DNA of 64,000 nt from Flavobacterium sedimenticola (lineage in GTDB: Bacteria; Bacteroidota; Bacteroidia; Flavobacteriales; Flavobacteriaceae). Made by a program: the position numbers and the translations under genes. The notes beneath the pieces are model-generated. The model searched no databases. It had not been told where the DNA came from and saw only the letters and a program-made list of their open reading frames with translations. Shown in pieces: positions 55,263 through 63,947 of the stretch. The stretch covers positions 110,885 through 174,884 of the forward strand of contig NZ_JASGBP010000006.1 of assembly GCF_030053345.1 (NCBI RefSeq), written 5' to 3'. Within the stretch, counting starts at the first letter, position 1; the number at the start of each line of letters is the position of its first letter.

Positions 55263-55297
55263 AACAAAAAAAATCGCTCCACAAATGTAGAGCGATT
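55261..55297 (-). terminator. Terminator of the DUF1761 gene, overlapping the next start codon
   Basis: On the minus strand AATCGCTC pairs with GAGCGATT around a 10-base loop and is followed by T8GTTTT. The final T residues are part of the TTG proposed to start the GNAT-like gene. Confidence 0.82.
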
Positions 55298-55317
55298 GTA
55301 CTATAATAAAATGTTAA

Positions 55318-55794
55318 TTATTTCATCATACAAATGATACCTCCCATGATAGCCGAGCATACGGCCCAATAGCCGCCCACGATAAAAACGTACTTAAAAC
55401 TTCTTCTCTCAAATAAGGAGTTGGTACCAACTACAGGAAGTATCAGAAAGAGACCGGTCATAAAGCCATGCAAAGCGCCGTGCTTGAAGGTGCGAAAGGC
55501 ATCTCCATGGGCTTCCATGAACGCCTTATACTGCGGGTCGTTAACATTACCTTCCACAGTTCCGAAAACACCAAATTGGTGAATCACCAAGAATTGTAAA
55601 ATAAAAGCAATAAAAAAGGCATACACCAGAGCCAGTCCAAATATCTTGGCCATGTTAGCTCCTTTGGCATCTGCTTCAGTCATTCCTACTTCTTTCATCC
55701 AGGCATTACCGAAAACTTTAGGGTTGTACCATATAAATCCGACGACTAAAGTCGACAAAGCGGCTAGCACCAAGGCTAAAAAATTGACATTCAT
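55318..55794 (-). CDS. DUF1761 domain-containing membrane protein
   Basis: A 158-residue membrane protein with four hydrophobic helices. The start is set at the ATG at 55794 (MNVNFLALVLAALSTLVVGFIWYNPKVFGNAWMKEVG), the usual N-terminus of the family; the open frame extends 18 codons upstream without family similarity. DUF1761 has no assigned function. The FIWY-NP-FG-W motif after the first helix is characteristic. A terminator follows 20 bases after the stop. Confidence 0.88.
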   Translation of the reverse strand: MNVNFLALVLAALSTLVVGFIWYNPKVFGNAWMKEVGMTEADAKGANMAKIFGLALVYAFFIAFILQFLVIHQFGVFGTVEGNVNDPQYKAFMEAHGDAFRTFKHGALHGFMTGLFLILPVVGTNSLFERRSFKYVFIVGGYWAVCSAIMGGIICMMK

Positions 55795-55941
55795 AATTTT
55801 AAGTTTTATGGTTAGTACATCAAATATAAAAAAATATTTATAATTCAATTTGCCTTACAAATGAAGTCAAAATGTTAAATAAATTCAACGTAATGTAAGA
55901 TAAATAGCTAAAAAAAATCTTAATAAATGCATTTCGTCGAT

Positions 55942-55949
55942 TATTTTTG
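55942..55949 (+). promoter_or_regulatory. Candidate -7 box of the LRR gene
   Basis: TATTTTTG matches TAnnTTTG exactly; the -33 position reads TTA, one base from TTG. It lies 57 bases before the ATG at 56007 and overlaps the upstream end of the open frame, supporting the shorter start. Confidence 0.55.
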
Positions 55950-56006
55950 TTTTTAAACGACCTTTCTGCTAGTTTTACTTCGTCAATAACCCCAAATGTA
56001 AATAAT

Positions 56007-56861
56007 ATGAAATCTATTTTTACCTATCTAGCAGTTCTTTTGATTTCTACCTCAATGTGGGCAGATATATCTCCTAAAGAAAAAAATGCTTTAGTGAAAT
56101 TGTACAAAGCCACAAAAGGAGCACAATGGACCCATAAATGGGACTTAAAAGCGCCGGTTGCTTCGTGGTATGGTGTAGAGATCAAAAACGATAAAGTGAC
56201 TTCTTTGAAACTAATGAATAATAATTTGGTAGGCGAACTGCCAACCGAAATAGGCGATTTAACTTCGTTGGAAGTACTTAACCTCTTCCGAAATGACATC
56301 TCCGGGACATTACCGGCTTCTATCGGGAACTTAAAAAGTTTAACCAAATTGAATATTGCTTTCAATAAAATATCAGGGGCGTTACCGGAAACCTTGGGTA
56401 ATGCCACCCAACTAAAATCTATTGAAATGCATATGAACCGTTTAACAGGTGTATTGCCTAACAGTATCGGAAGTTTATCCGCTCTTGAAACGCTTTCGTT
56501 ATTTAATAATGAAATTGAGGGTTCTATTCCGGCTTCATACTATCAATTAAAGTCGCTTAAAGTGTTATTGCTAAACAGCAACAAACTTACCGGGAAATTA
56601 GAAAAAGAGGTGTCTAACCTTTCTTCTCTGGAAACCTTAAGTTTATTCGAAAATAAAATGGATGGTCAAGTGCCGTTTGATTTGGAAAAATTACACAACC
56701 TGAAAGAAATGAACATCTCTTACAATATGTTCAACGGGTTTGTATCGCGTAATTTAGCCAAATTAGACACGCTCAATATGACGATGATTAATGAAGAGGG
56801 CGTGGCAACCACTTTAAAAGTAAGTATCGATAAAAATTCAGCTTTTGCCGCTGATGAATAA
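56007..56861 (+). CDS. Secreted leucine-rich-repeat protein
   Basis: A 284-residue protein with a signal peptide (MKSIFTYLAVLLISTSMWAD). A short cap (LVKLYKATKGAQWTHKWDLKAPVASWYGVEIKNDKVTSLKL) resembles the N-terminal cap of plant-type LRR proteins. About eight repeats of 24 residues follow, of the type LxxLxxLNLxxNxIxGxLPxxIGNL (about 75-245). The last 35 residues have no T9SS sorting domain, so export beyond the outer membrane is not evident. Such proteins bind other proteins or glycans; the ligand is unknown. A terminator follows. Confidence 0.88.
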   Translation: MKSIFTYLAVLLISTSMWADISPKEKNALVKLYKATKGAQWTHKWDLKAPVASWYGVEIKNDKVTSLKLMNNNLVGELPTEIGDLTSLEVLNLFRNDISGTLPASIGNLKSLTKLNIAFNKISGALPETLGNATQLKSIEMHMNRLTGVLPNSIGSLSALETLSLFNNEIEGSIPASYYQLKSLKVLLLNSNKLTGKLEKEVSNLSSLETLSLFENKMDGQVPFDLEKLHNLKEMNISYNMFNGFVSRNLAKLDTLNMTMINEEGVATTLKVSIDKNSAFAADE

Positions 56862-56885
56862 TACGTTTTGTGTTGGTTTTTTTGG

Positions 56886-56923
56886 AAAGAGGTCTCAATG
56901 CTCCCATTTGAGACCTCTTTTTT
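56886..56923 (+). terminator. Intrinsic terminator after the LRR gene
   Basis: AAAGAGGTCTCAA pairs with TTGAGACCTCTTT around a 9-base loop and runs into T6. Confidence 0.93.
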
Positions 56924-56967
56924 ATATCCTACTTACCCGGTTAAATGTAGTTTTTTTAAAAAATAGC

Positions 56968-56997
56968 TTGCGTTTATCAATAATCGTTGTATATTTG
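56968..56997 (+). promoter_or_regulatory. tRNA-fMet promoter (TTG-N19-TATATTTG)
   Basis: TTG at 56968-56970 is followed by exactly 19 bases and TATATTTG at 56990-56997. This is a perfect Bacteroidota promoter, 12 bases before the tRNA. Confidence 0.85.
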
Positions 56998-57009
56998 CAC
57001 TCGAAACAG

Positions 57010-57082
57010 CGCGGGATAGAGCAGTAGGCAGCTCGTCGGGCTCATAACCCGAAGGTCACAGGTTCGAGTCCTGTTCCCGCTA
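57010..57082 (+). tRNA. Initiator tRNA-fMet (anticodon CAT)
   Basis: A 73-base cloverleaf. The acceptor stem CGCGGGA/TCCCGCT leaves position 1 unpaired with 72 (C against T), and the anticodon stem TCGGG/CCCGA has three consecutive G-C pairs next to the loop CTCATAA. Both features mark initiator tRNAs. The D-arm GAGC...GCTC and the T-arm ACAGG-TTCGAGT-CCTGT close well. The discriminator is A and CCA is not encoded. Confidence 0.95.
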
Positions 57083-57090
57083 CTAAGATT

Positions 57091-57117
57091 AAGCCATTCC
57101 AAAGGAGTGGCTTTTTT
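57091..57117 (+). terminator. Intrinsic terminator of tRNA-fMet
   Basis: AAGCCATTCC pairs with GGAGTGGCTT (one wobble) around AAA and runs into T6, starting 9 bases after the tRNA. Confidence 0.92.
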
Positions 57118-57527
57118 CATTTCCTCCTTTAGGTAATACGTTGTTCTATTTGACATAATGCATGTTTTGATATAGTATTCATATAGTAAGTAGGGCGCAG
57201 GTAGGACGCAGATAGGGAGTTACTCCTAAGGCGGGTGTAAACTTTATATTATTGATAAATACATCCAGGATAAAAGTAGAATTAAGTCAAACTTTTATTT
57301 AGTTTAATACTTTTGAATTGTGGGTTTATAGTAGTTTTTCAGGATTCAATTTGAAAGCTCTAACCAAGGTTGTTTACGACACAAAAACCTCGACAAACCG
57401 GTAAAGAGGAGAATGATTAAGGAGGAGGAGTCGATGAGGTTTATTTTAAAGACGGTATTTAAATGCAATATTTAAACGTTAGCAATATAACCAGTATTGC
57501 AGTTCCTGAATAAATAACTTTATTAAA
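57118..57527. other. Gene-poor spacer downstream of tRNA-fMet
   Basis: No convincing gene is visible. A 46-codon open stretch at 57335-57475 ends with a TAA and reads ...RRMIKEEESMRFILKTVFKCNI. It has no start except an internal ATG and no family I recognise; it could be the decayed end of a lost gene. Base composition does not stand out. Confidence 0.4.
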
Positions 57528-60500
57528 CTATCGTAAGAGCGAAAAATGACCTTTGTATTCTTTTCCGTTTTGTCTTTTTACAACAAACCAATAGTCATCG
57601 GCAAATACCTCTTTGCCATTATAAGTGCCATCCCACCCGAAGTCAGTGCCTTTAAAAGCAGTAATTAACTTACCGTATTTGTCAAAAATGAATAATTCCA
57701 TTTGAGGCTCTACAAATGAAAATTTTATCTGCCAAGTATCATGGTATCCGTCTCCGTTAGGAGTAAAGTATTTGGGATACATCAAGAGGAAAACTTCGTC
57801 AGCGGTGGTTCCGCATCCTTTTTTATCTCGAACGTAAACAAGATACTGACCGGCAGGTAATCCTGAGAAAAAATGACTGTCTTGAAAGGTAATATTGTCT
57901 AAAGAATATTCATAGTCTCCGTCTCCGGTAACCGAAATTGTAATGTTGTTTTGATTGTCTGTCCAATCTCCTATTTCAATGTTGGTTATCGTTGCGACAT
58001 TGGAATTATACACAACAAAATCTTCTGTAGTTCCGCATTGGATTTGCCCGTAATCTTTCAGCACCGTAACAGAATAGTCTCCTGCAACCGGAATTGAGGT
58101 GCTTGATGTGATACTGCCGGTTGTCCAGTTATAGCTGAAGAAACCACTAGGTGCTGTTACCGTTATCGGATGCCCTTCACAAATGGTATAACTATCGGCT
58201 ATATTCAAAACAGGCTCAGGATTTACCGTAAGCATAAATGAAGTTGTTGCAAAACAAGTACTGCTTGCACGGTTTGTTATTCTGATATAAATGGTTTGAG
58301 GTGAGACGGTATTGGCAAAAAATAGAGGTATTGCATTGCTACCGGTATTGGCATCGTTTATTGAGGTGTGATAAGTAACATCGAAGTCTGTTAGTGACTG
58401 ACTGCCTAAAACAAGGACTGTTTGTTGATTTAAATCGAAAATTTCAGCACTATCACTTCCACTATCACAAGCATATAAATTATGGGGTTGCATAGCAACT
58501 ATGGGCATAGCAAATAAACCTATTTGAAAAGAAGTGGTCGCAAAGCAATTACTGTTTTGGTTGTTCTCTACTCTAACATAAAGCGTTTGCGGGTTGCCGG
58601 TATTCTGATAGTTTACAGGTAAGGGGTTGCTGTTGGTATCAGCATCATTCTGATTGGAATAGTAATTAACAGTGTAAGTATTTGGATTCTGATTGCCTAA
58701 AACAATTGTTTTAACATTTTGCAAATCAAAGATTTCAACACCATCATTGGTTGAATCATCACAAACAAAAATATTATTAGGCGTGTTGGCAATAGGCGTG
58801 TTGAATAAAGTAAGTGTAAAATTGGTGATGGCAAAACAATTTGTATTGACCAAATTGTATACTTTGGCATAAATTATTGTAGCACCAAGTGATAAAGTAT
58901 AATTATTGGGCAAAACATTTATGTGGCTATCAGCATCAGAAGCACTTAAAAAATAGGCTACACCAAAAGTAGTTGCTGCTTGGTTACCTAAAAGAGTGTT
59001 GTTATATTGAGATAAGTTGTAACTCGTATTCATGGTACCGCAAACAGACTGGTTTGCAATGCTGTTGGCAATAGTTGGAACAGCAGCTATAGTGATGATT
59101 TTTGATTTTGATGAAGTCCCGTTTATTGAGGTTGCGGTTAAGGTAACGGTATAATTACCCGGCGCAGCATATAGGTGTGTTGGATTCATAACGTTTGATG
59201 TTGGACTACCGTCTCCAAAATCCCAGTTGATAGAAGTTATTACTGAAGCGTTGTAGGGTGTGAATTGAGTGGGGCTACCCAAGCAAAAGTTCTCTGCTGT
59301 AAATGAAGTATTAAAAAAAGAGGTGATAAAAGGCGGAAGGCCGGATTTAACAATTTTGTTAGGTGCCAAAGGTTGTCCGTTATGAATATAATTACAGGCT
59401 AGGCCTAAACTATCCGGATTGTTTATTACTCCTATCGTACCAAGGTATCCTGTGGCACAATAAATTTTACCATTAGGGGCTAATTGCAACGCAAAAAGAT
59501 AATTGTAGGTATTGTAAATAACTGTTTTAGATCCCGTAATATTAGAACTCAGTAAGTCAAATTGTCCCAATTCCATATGCTGATTTACTCCAATGCGATA
59601 GGTAGCATATAGCTTTTCGGAATCGGGTGAAAACTCAATACCGTATGCTTGTATATTGGGTATTACATCTATTGGATTACTTACACTTCCAGTGAGCGCA
59701 TCAAAATCAAACAACTGAATACTCCCGCTACTGAATGCGGCCTGACCGACAACGTTTCCGTTTTGTTGATGGGCTATAGCCAATTTTTGTCCATCCGGTG
59801 ACGCTTTAAGATAGCCAATTGCATTTCTTCTGTAGCCATCTAATGTTTGATTTGAGCCTACAGCAGAAATTACCGGCGTTGTCATAACACCTCCGGCAGT
59901 TACTTTGAAAGCGTAAAATTTGTTAATGAAATGGGTAATTACCCAATAACTGCCGTTACCCTCATTTTTAATGGCGGTTATTTTTTCAGCACATTTATAT
60001 TTTATTTCTTCTCCATTGGGGTTGGTGTCGTAGGTTATTAAGTGATTATTACGGGAGATAACATTCCCAATACTTCCGTTGCTTCCCAAAACACTTAAGT
60101 CAACAACACTGTAATTGAACCCGTTGTTTTTTCCGTCATCGGTGGTTGGAGTTTGGCCACTATCTAATTCGGTGTAAGTGCCGCTGAATGCATTGGGGTA
60201 GGCTGCTGCATTTTGATAGTGTGGTTCATCAACGGTAAATATATAATAAATGTTTGGGTCGTCCGGTTTTGGGACTATTATGGCCGATTGAGTGCTCGAA
60301 CTGTCGCCAAAGAGTTCGGTTCCCAGATCAAAGCTGCCATTAGGCATCTGAATATGATTGCGATCCCAAACTGTTCTGCCGTCAGTATAAAATAATACAT
60401 TGCCATTGGCATCCGCAATGGAACTGCAACCCTCCTCGGTATTAAGCTGACCGTCTGATAGGGGAGTGACAGTTCCCGTGTTTTGAAATTTCAGTCCGGC

Positions 60501-60590
60501 ATTTTGTCCAAAATACCAAACACTCGCCTCTTGTTGTGTGAAGGCGCGTGAGGATATAAAAAGAAAAATAATCAAAACTGATTTTTTCAC
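57528..60590 (-). CDS. Secreted PKD-domain protein with T9SS type B sorting domain
   Basis: A 1020-residue exported protein starting with GTG at 60590; the signal peptide reads MKKSVLIIFLFISSRAFTQ. The first 440 residues form a beta-propeller-like domain (SVWYFGQNAGLKF, GCSSIADANGNVLFYTDGRTVWDRNH, IEFSPDSEKLYATY). A PKD domain follows (INWDFGDGSPTSNVMNPTHLYAAPGNYTVTLTAT, near 450-500). Then come about three related 110-residue repeats with conserved Cys and DADxxxNPLP elements (about 505-800) and an Ig-like segment. The end is the gliding-motility-associated type B sorting domain (YFTPNGDGYHDTW...FDKYGKLI...WDGTYNGKEVFADDYWFVV). Export depends on the T9SS encoded in part at 45957-50622. Ligand unknown. 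Confidence 0.92.
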   Translation of the reverse strand: MKKSVLIIFLFISSRAFTQQEASVWYFGQNAGLKFQNTGTVTPLSDGQLNTEEGCSSIADANGNVLFYTDGRTVWDRNHIQMPNGSFDLGTELFGDSSSTQSAIIVPKPDDPNIYYIFTVDEPHYQNAAAYPNAFSGTYTELDSGQTPTTDDGKNNGFNYSVVDLSVLGSNGSIGNVISRNNHLITYDTNPNGEEIKYKCAEKITAIKNEGNGSYWVITHFINKFYAFKVTAGGVMTTPVISAVGSNQTLDGYRRNAIGYLKASPDGQKLAIAHQQNGNVVGQAAFSSGSIQLFDFDALTGSVSNPIDVIPNIQAYGIEFSPDSEKLYATYRIGVNQHMELGQFDLLSSNITGSKTVIYNTYNYLFALQLAPNGKIYCATGYLGTIGVINNPDSLGLACNYIHNGQPLAPNKIVKSGLPPFITSFFNTSFTAENFCLGSPTQFTPYNASVITSINWDFGDGSPTSNVMNPTHLYAAPGNYTVTLTATSINGTSSKSKIITIAAVPTIANSIANQSVCGTMNTSYNLSQYNNTLLGNQAATTFGVAYFLSASDADSHINVLPNNYTLSLGATIIYAKVYNLVNTNCFAITNFTLTLFNTPIANTPNNIFVCDDSTNDGVEIFDLQNVKTIVLGNQNPNTYTVNYYSNQNDADTNSNPLPVNYQNTGNPQTLYVRVENNQNSNCFATTSFQIGLFAMPIVAMQPHNLYACDSGSDSAEIFDLNQQTVLVLGSQSLTDFDVTYHTSINDANTGSNAIPLFFANTVSPQTIYIRITNRASSTCFATTSFMLTVNPEPVLNIADSYTICEGHPITVTAPSGFFSYNWTTGSITSSTSIPVAGDYSVTVLKDYGQIQCGTTEDFVVYNSNVATITNIEIGDWTDNQNNITISVTGDGDYEYSLDNITFQDSHFFSGLPAGQYLVYVRDKKGCGTTADEVFLLMYPKYFTPNGDGYHDTWQIKFSFVEPQMELFIFDKYGKLITAFKGTDFGWDGTYNGKEVFADDYWFVVKRQNGKEYKGHFSLLR

Positions 60591-60600
60591 TTGAAACGGT

Positions 60601-61047
60601 CTATTCTTTGGTTAATATTATAGCTTTTACAGAAGAAAAATGATTGCTCTGATAGGGAAAAGATTTTGCGTCATCATATTCAATCTTCATCTTTTTAGAT
60701 GTCAGTTGAGTAATTCTGCCATCCCTAAAAATAGAAGATAATGCTATAATGCGGTATTCATTAGGTGTTAAGTAATAATCGGTACAGTCGCTTCTTAAAA
60801 AAGCTTCACAAGTGTCGTAATGGCTAAAATATTCAATGTCGGGGTAGTTAAAATCCACAAAGTCTCTTTTAGTTGCGCACAAGTTAACATAGGGTTCAAT
60901 GGTTCCGTCCGGTTTTATTGATTCTTTGATATGCCAAACCCCTTCCAAGGTTTGGAAAGACGGAGTGAGGTTGTTTTCTCCACCTTCGCCACTGCATGAC
61001 GAGAATACTATTCCCGTAAATGCAAAAATTAGAATTGTTTTTTTCAT
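60601..61047 (-). CDS. Small lipoprotein, lipocalin-like
   Basis: A 148-residue lipoprotein, lipid-anchored at C18 (IVFSSCSGEG). A LEGVWHIKESIKPDGTIEPYV opening and Cys residues at about 58 and 79 (VNLCATKRD, YDTCEAFL) suggest a small lipocalin-like beta-barrel of the kind found in many Bacteroidota lipoproteins. The closing VKAIILTKE is a plausible last strand. It lies between two T9SS cargo genes on the same strand. Function unknown. Confidence 0.7.
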   Translation of the reverse strand: MKKTILIFAFTGIVFSSCSGEGGENNLTPSFQTLEGVWHIKESIKPDGTIEPYVNLCATKRDFVDFNYPDIEYFSHYDTCEAFLRSDCTDYYLTPNEYRIIALSSIFRDGRITQLTSKKMKIEYDDAKSFPYQSNHFSSVKAIILTKE

Positions 61048-61083
61048 TGAAATATTTAATTTTCATTTTATTTTTTCACTCTT

Positions 61084-62481
61084 TCACTCTTTCACAAACC
61101 GTTCGCTAACCACCACCTTGCCATGAGCATGCAATACCAGCAGGTAAATCCCTTTGGGCAAAACCAGGGGCAATGTAGCCTGCAACCGGCTACTCGCTAC
61201 CGGGTTACTGCTATACACTACTTTACCCGTCATATCATATATTTTCAACCCATCCACCACCGCATTGCCACGATACGCAAACTGCAAAGTCTCACCCACC
61301 GGGTTAGGGGAGATGACCATTTTTACTTCTTCAAAATCCTCATTGCTTAGGGTACACCCCGGCACGGTGATAGCGGTAGGTTCACTCACGGTTGTCGTTC
61401 CGCCATTACCCAGTTGGCCAAAGTCATTTGACCCCCAGGTATAAATGGCACCATTGGCCTTTTGAGCCATACCGTGAAACCAGCCACCGGTAACTCTTAC
61501 CCAGTCGGTATCGGTACCTATTTGCACGGGTTGGGTTCTATTAGTGGTGGTACCGTCACCCACTTGTCCGGTATCATTACGTCCCCAGCCCCACAGGGTA
61601 CCGTCACTCTGTATTCCATAAGAGGTGCTGTGTCCGGTGCCTATATACACCCAGTTGGTATTGGTGCCTACTTGCACCGGGGTATCTCTAAAATAAATAA
61701 GAGGAAAACTATCACCCACTTGTCCTTGCCCTCCATCGCCCCAACCCCAAAGGGTTCCATTGGTTTTCAAAACCAAGGCATGGCCATAACCGGCACTGAT
61801 AGTGGCCCAATCGGTTTCCGGGCGCAACTGAGTAGGATATTGTCGTGAGCCTACATTCGAAGGGCCGACCAATCCGGTACCGTTCCCTCCCCAGCCCCAT
61901 AGGGTACCGTTGCTTTTTAGAGCCAAAGCAGTTCTGACACCTGTAGCTTCAATTTGTGCCCAATCGGTGTCAGTTCCTATTTGACCTGGAGACAAACGAT
62001 TACTACAACAAGTACCATTGCCCATTTGGTAACTGTCATTTTGTCCCCAGCCCCATAGGGTACCATTTACTTTTAGGGCTAAAGTGAAACTGTTACTGGG
62101 AGAGACTTGTGTCCAATTGGTATCAGTTCCCATTTGAGTTAAGGTGTTAATATATATAATTGTATTACCGATACCTAATTCTCCAGAATTATTACTTCCT
62201 GAACACCAAAGTGTACCATTAGTTTTAAGAGCAAATGTATAATACTGCCCACAAGCTATTTTAAGCCAGGTAGTATTGCTGGTAATCTGAGTAGGTGTTA
62301 ATCTATCCATTTCTGTTCCATCACCTAATTGTCCTGCGCCTCCTGAACCCCAGCCCCATAGAGTACCATTGGGTTTAAGGCCTAAATTAAAATAATTCCC
62401 TGAACTGATACTGCTAAAACATTGGGCGTTAATGCCAAGGGCATAGCCTAAAAATCCTAATAGGAGTAGTTGTTTTTTCAT
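61084..62481 (-). CDS. RCC1-repeat protein with T9SS type A sorting domain (copy A)
   Basis: A 465-residue exported protein from the ATG at 62481 (a TTG codon precedes it in frame). The signal peptide is MKKQLLLLGFLGYALGINAQ. Seven RCC1-type repeats of about 50 residues, each with NGTLWGWG and a QLGDG-like turn, should close a seven-bladed propeller. The C-terminal 75 residues are a type A sorting domain (ISPNPVGETLQFAYRG...IYDMTGKVVYSSNP...LPKGIYLLVLHAHGKVVVSERFVKE), so the protein is exported by the T9SS and probably anchored at the surface. It is almost identical to copy B over the middle blades but differs in blades 1-2 and in the sorting domain. Ligand unknown. Confidence 0.92.
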   Translation of the reverse strand: MKKQLLLLGFLGYALGINAQCFSSISSGNYFNLGLKPNGTLWGWGSGGAGQLGDGTEMDRLTPTQITSNTTWLKIACGQYYTFALKTNGTLWCSGSNNSGELGIGNTIIYINTLTQMGTDTNWTQVSPSNSFTLALKVNGTLWGWGQNDSYQMGNGTCCSNRLSPGQIGTDTDWAQIEATGVRTALALKSNGTLWGWGGNGTGLVGPSNVGSRQYPTQLRPETDWATISAGYGHALVLKTNGTLWGWGDGGQGQVGDSFPLIYFRDTPVQVGTNTNWVYIGTGHSTSYGIQSDGTLWGWGRNDTGQVGDGTTTNRTQPVQIGTDTDWVRVTGGWFHGMAQKANGAIYTWGSNDFGQLGNGGTTTVSEPTAITVPGCTLSNEDFEEVKMVISPNPVGETLQFAYRGNAVVDGLKIYDMTGKVVYSSNPVASSRLQATLPLVLPKGIYLLVLHAHGKVVVSERFVKE

Positions 62482-62512
62482 CAATTGTGTTTCCTTTTAT
62501 CTTGAGAAATAT

Positions 62513-63916
62513 TTATTCTTTGACAAATTTTTCGCTAACCACCACCTTGCCATGAGCATGCAATACCAAAAGATACATCCCTTTAGGTAAGACTAGAGGA
62601 AGGGCAGCCTGCAACCGGCTACCCGCTACCGGGTTACTGCGATACACTACTTTGCCGGTCATATCATATATTGTCACCCCATTGACCATTTCACTGCCCC
62701 GATACGAAAACTGCAATACCTCTTGCACCGGGTTGGGAGCGATCATCAGTTTTACGCTCTCAAAGTCTTCATGGCCCAGCGTACACCCCGGCACGGTGAT
62801 GGCAGTAGGCAAACTCACGGCTGTCGTTCCGCCATTACCCAGTTGGCCAAAGTCATTCGACCCCCAGGTATAAATGGCACCATTGGCCTTTTGAGCCATA
62901 CCGTGAAACCAGCCACCGGTAACTCTTACCCAGTCGGTATCGGTACCTATTTGCACGGGTTGGGTTCTATTAGTGGTGGTACCGTCACCCACTTGTCCGG
63001 TATCATTACGTCCCCAGCCCCACAGGGTGCCGTCACCCTGTATTCCATAAGAGGTGCTGTGTCCGGTGCCTATATACACCCAGTTGGTATTGGTGCCTAC
63101 TTGTACAGGCGTATCTCTAAAATAAATAAGAGGAAAACTATCACCCACTTGTCCCTGCCCTCCATCGCCCCAGCCCCAAAGGGTTCCATTGGTTTTCAAA
63201 ACCAAGGCATGGCCATTACCGGCACTGATAGTGGCCCAGTCGGTTTCCGGGCGTAACTGGGTGGGGTATTGTCGCGAGCCTACATTAGAAGGGCCGACCA
63301 ATCCGGTACTATTACCACCCCAGCCCCATAAGGTCCCATTGCTTTTTAAGGCTAAAGCGGTACGAACAATTCCGGCAGTTTGAATGAGTACCCAATCGGT
63401 ATCGGTACCTATTTGTCCGGGGGACAGTCGGTTACTGCAACAAGTACCATTGCCCATTTGGTAACTGTCATTTTGCCCCCAGCCCCATAGGGTTCCGTTG
63501 GACTTAAGAGCGATGGTAAACCCGTTACTGGCAGAAACTTGGGTCCAATTGGTATCGGTTCCCATTTGGGTAAAAGTGTTAAGATAGCTCACAGTGCTTC
63601 CTATACCCAATTGCCCGGTTGAATTATTACCGGAGCACCATATAGTGCCATTAGTTTTGATAGCAAAAGTATCATAAGGGCCACAAACTACTTGTTGCCA
63701 ATCAGCCGTTGCAGTTATTTGTGTTGGGGTCCATTTATCAGTTTGGGTCCCATCCCCCAATTGTCCGAAAGCAGAATTAGAGCCCCATCCCCATAGAGTA
63801 CCATTGGGTTTAAGGCCTAAATTAAAATAATTCCCTGAACTGATACTGCTAAAACATTGGGCGTTAATGCCAAGGGCATAGCCTAAAAATCCTAATAGGA
63901 GTAGTTGTTTTTTCAT
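62513..63916 (-). CDS. RCC1-repeat protein with T9SS type A sorting domain (copy B)
   Basis: A 467-residue paralogue of copy A with the same signal peptide and seven blades (NGTLWGWG units). The start is the ATG at 63916. The first 38 residues and blades 4-7 are nearly identical to copy A. Blades 1-2 differ (FGQLGDGTQTDKWTPTQITATADWQQVVCG), and the sorting domain carries many substitutions (IAPNPVQEVLQFSYRGSEMVNGVTIYDMTG). The stop and the spacer after the gene match the third copy beyond it, pointing to repeated tandem duplication. It is exported by the T9SS; ligand unknown. Confidence 0.92.
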   Translation of the reverse strand: MKKQLLLLGFLGYALGINAQCFSSISSGNYFNLGLKPNGTLWGWGSNSAFGQLGDGTQTDKWTPTQITATADWQQVVCGPYDTFAIKTNGTIWCSGNNSTGQLGIGSTVSYLNTFTQMGTDTNWTQVSASNGFTIALKSNGTLWGWGQNDSYQMGNGTCCSNRLSPGQIGTDTDWVLIQTAGIVRTALALKSNGTLWGWGGNSTGLVGPSNVGSRQYPTQLRPETDWATISAGNGHALVLKTNGTLWGWGDGGQGQVGDSFPLIYFRDTPVQVGTNTNWVYIGTGHSTSYGIQGDGTLWGWGRNDTGQVGDGTTTNRTQPVQIGTDTDWVRVTGGWFHGMAQKANGAIYTWGSNDFGQLGNGGTTAVSLPTAITVPGCTLGHEDFESVKLMIAPNPVQEVLQFSYRGSEMVNGVTIYDMTGKVVYRSNPVAGSRLQAALPLVLPKGMYLLVLHAHGKVVVSEKFVKE

Positions 63917-63947
63917 CAATTGTGTTTCCTTTTATCTTGAGAAATAT

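Noticed and set aside
61462..61848. 128-codon plus-strand ORF opposite RCC1 copy A (and its twin at 62723-63256)
   Set aside because: The open frame follows from the repetitive codon pattern of the RCC1 blades. It recurs in copy B for the same reason.
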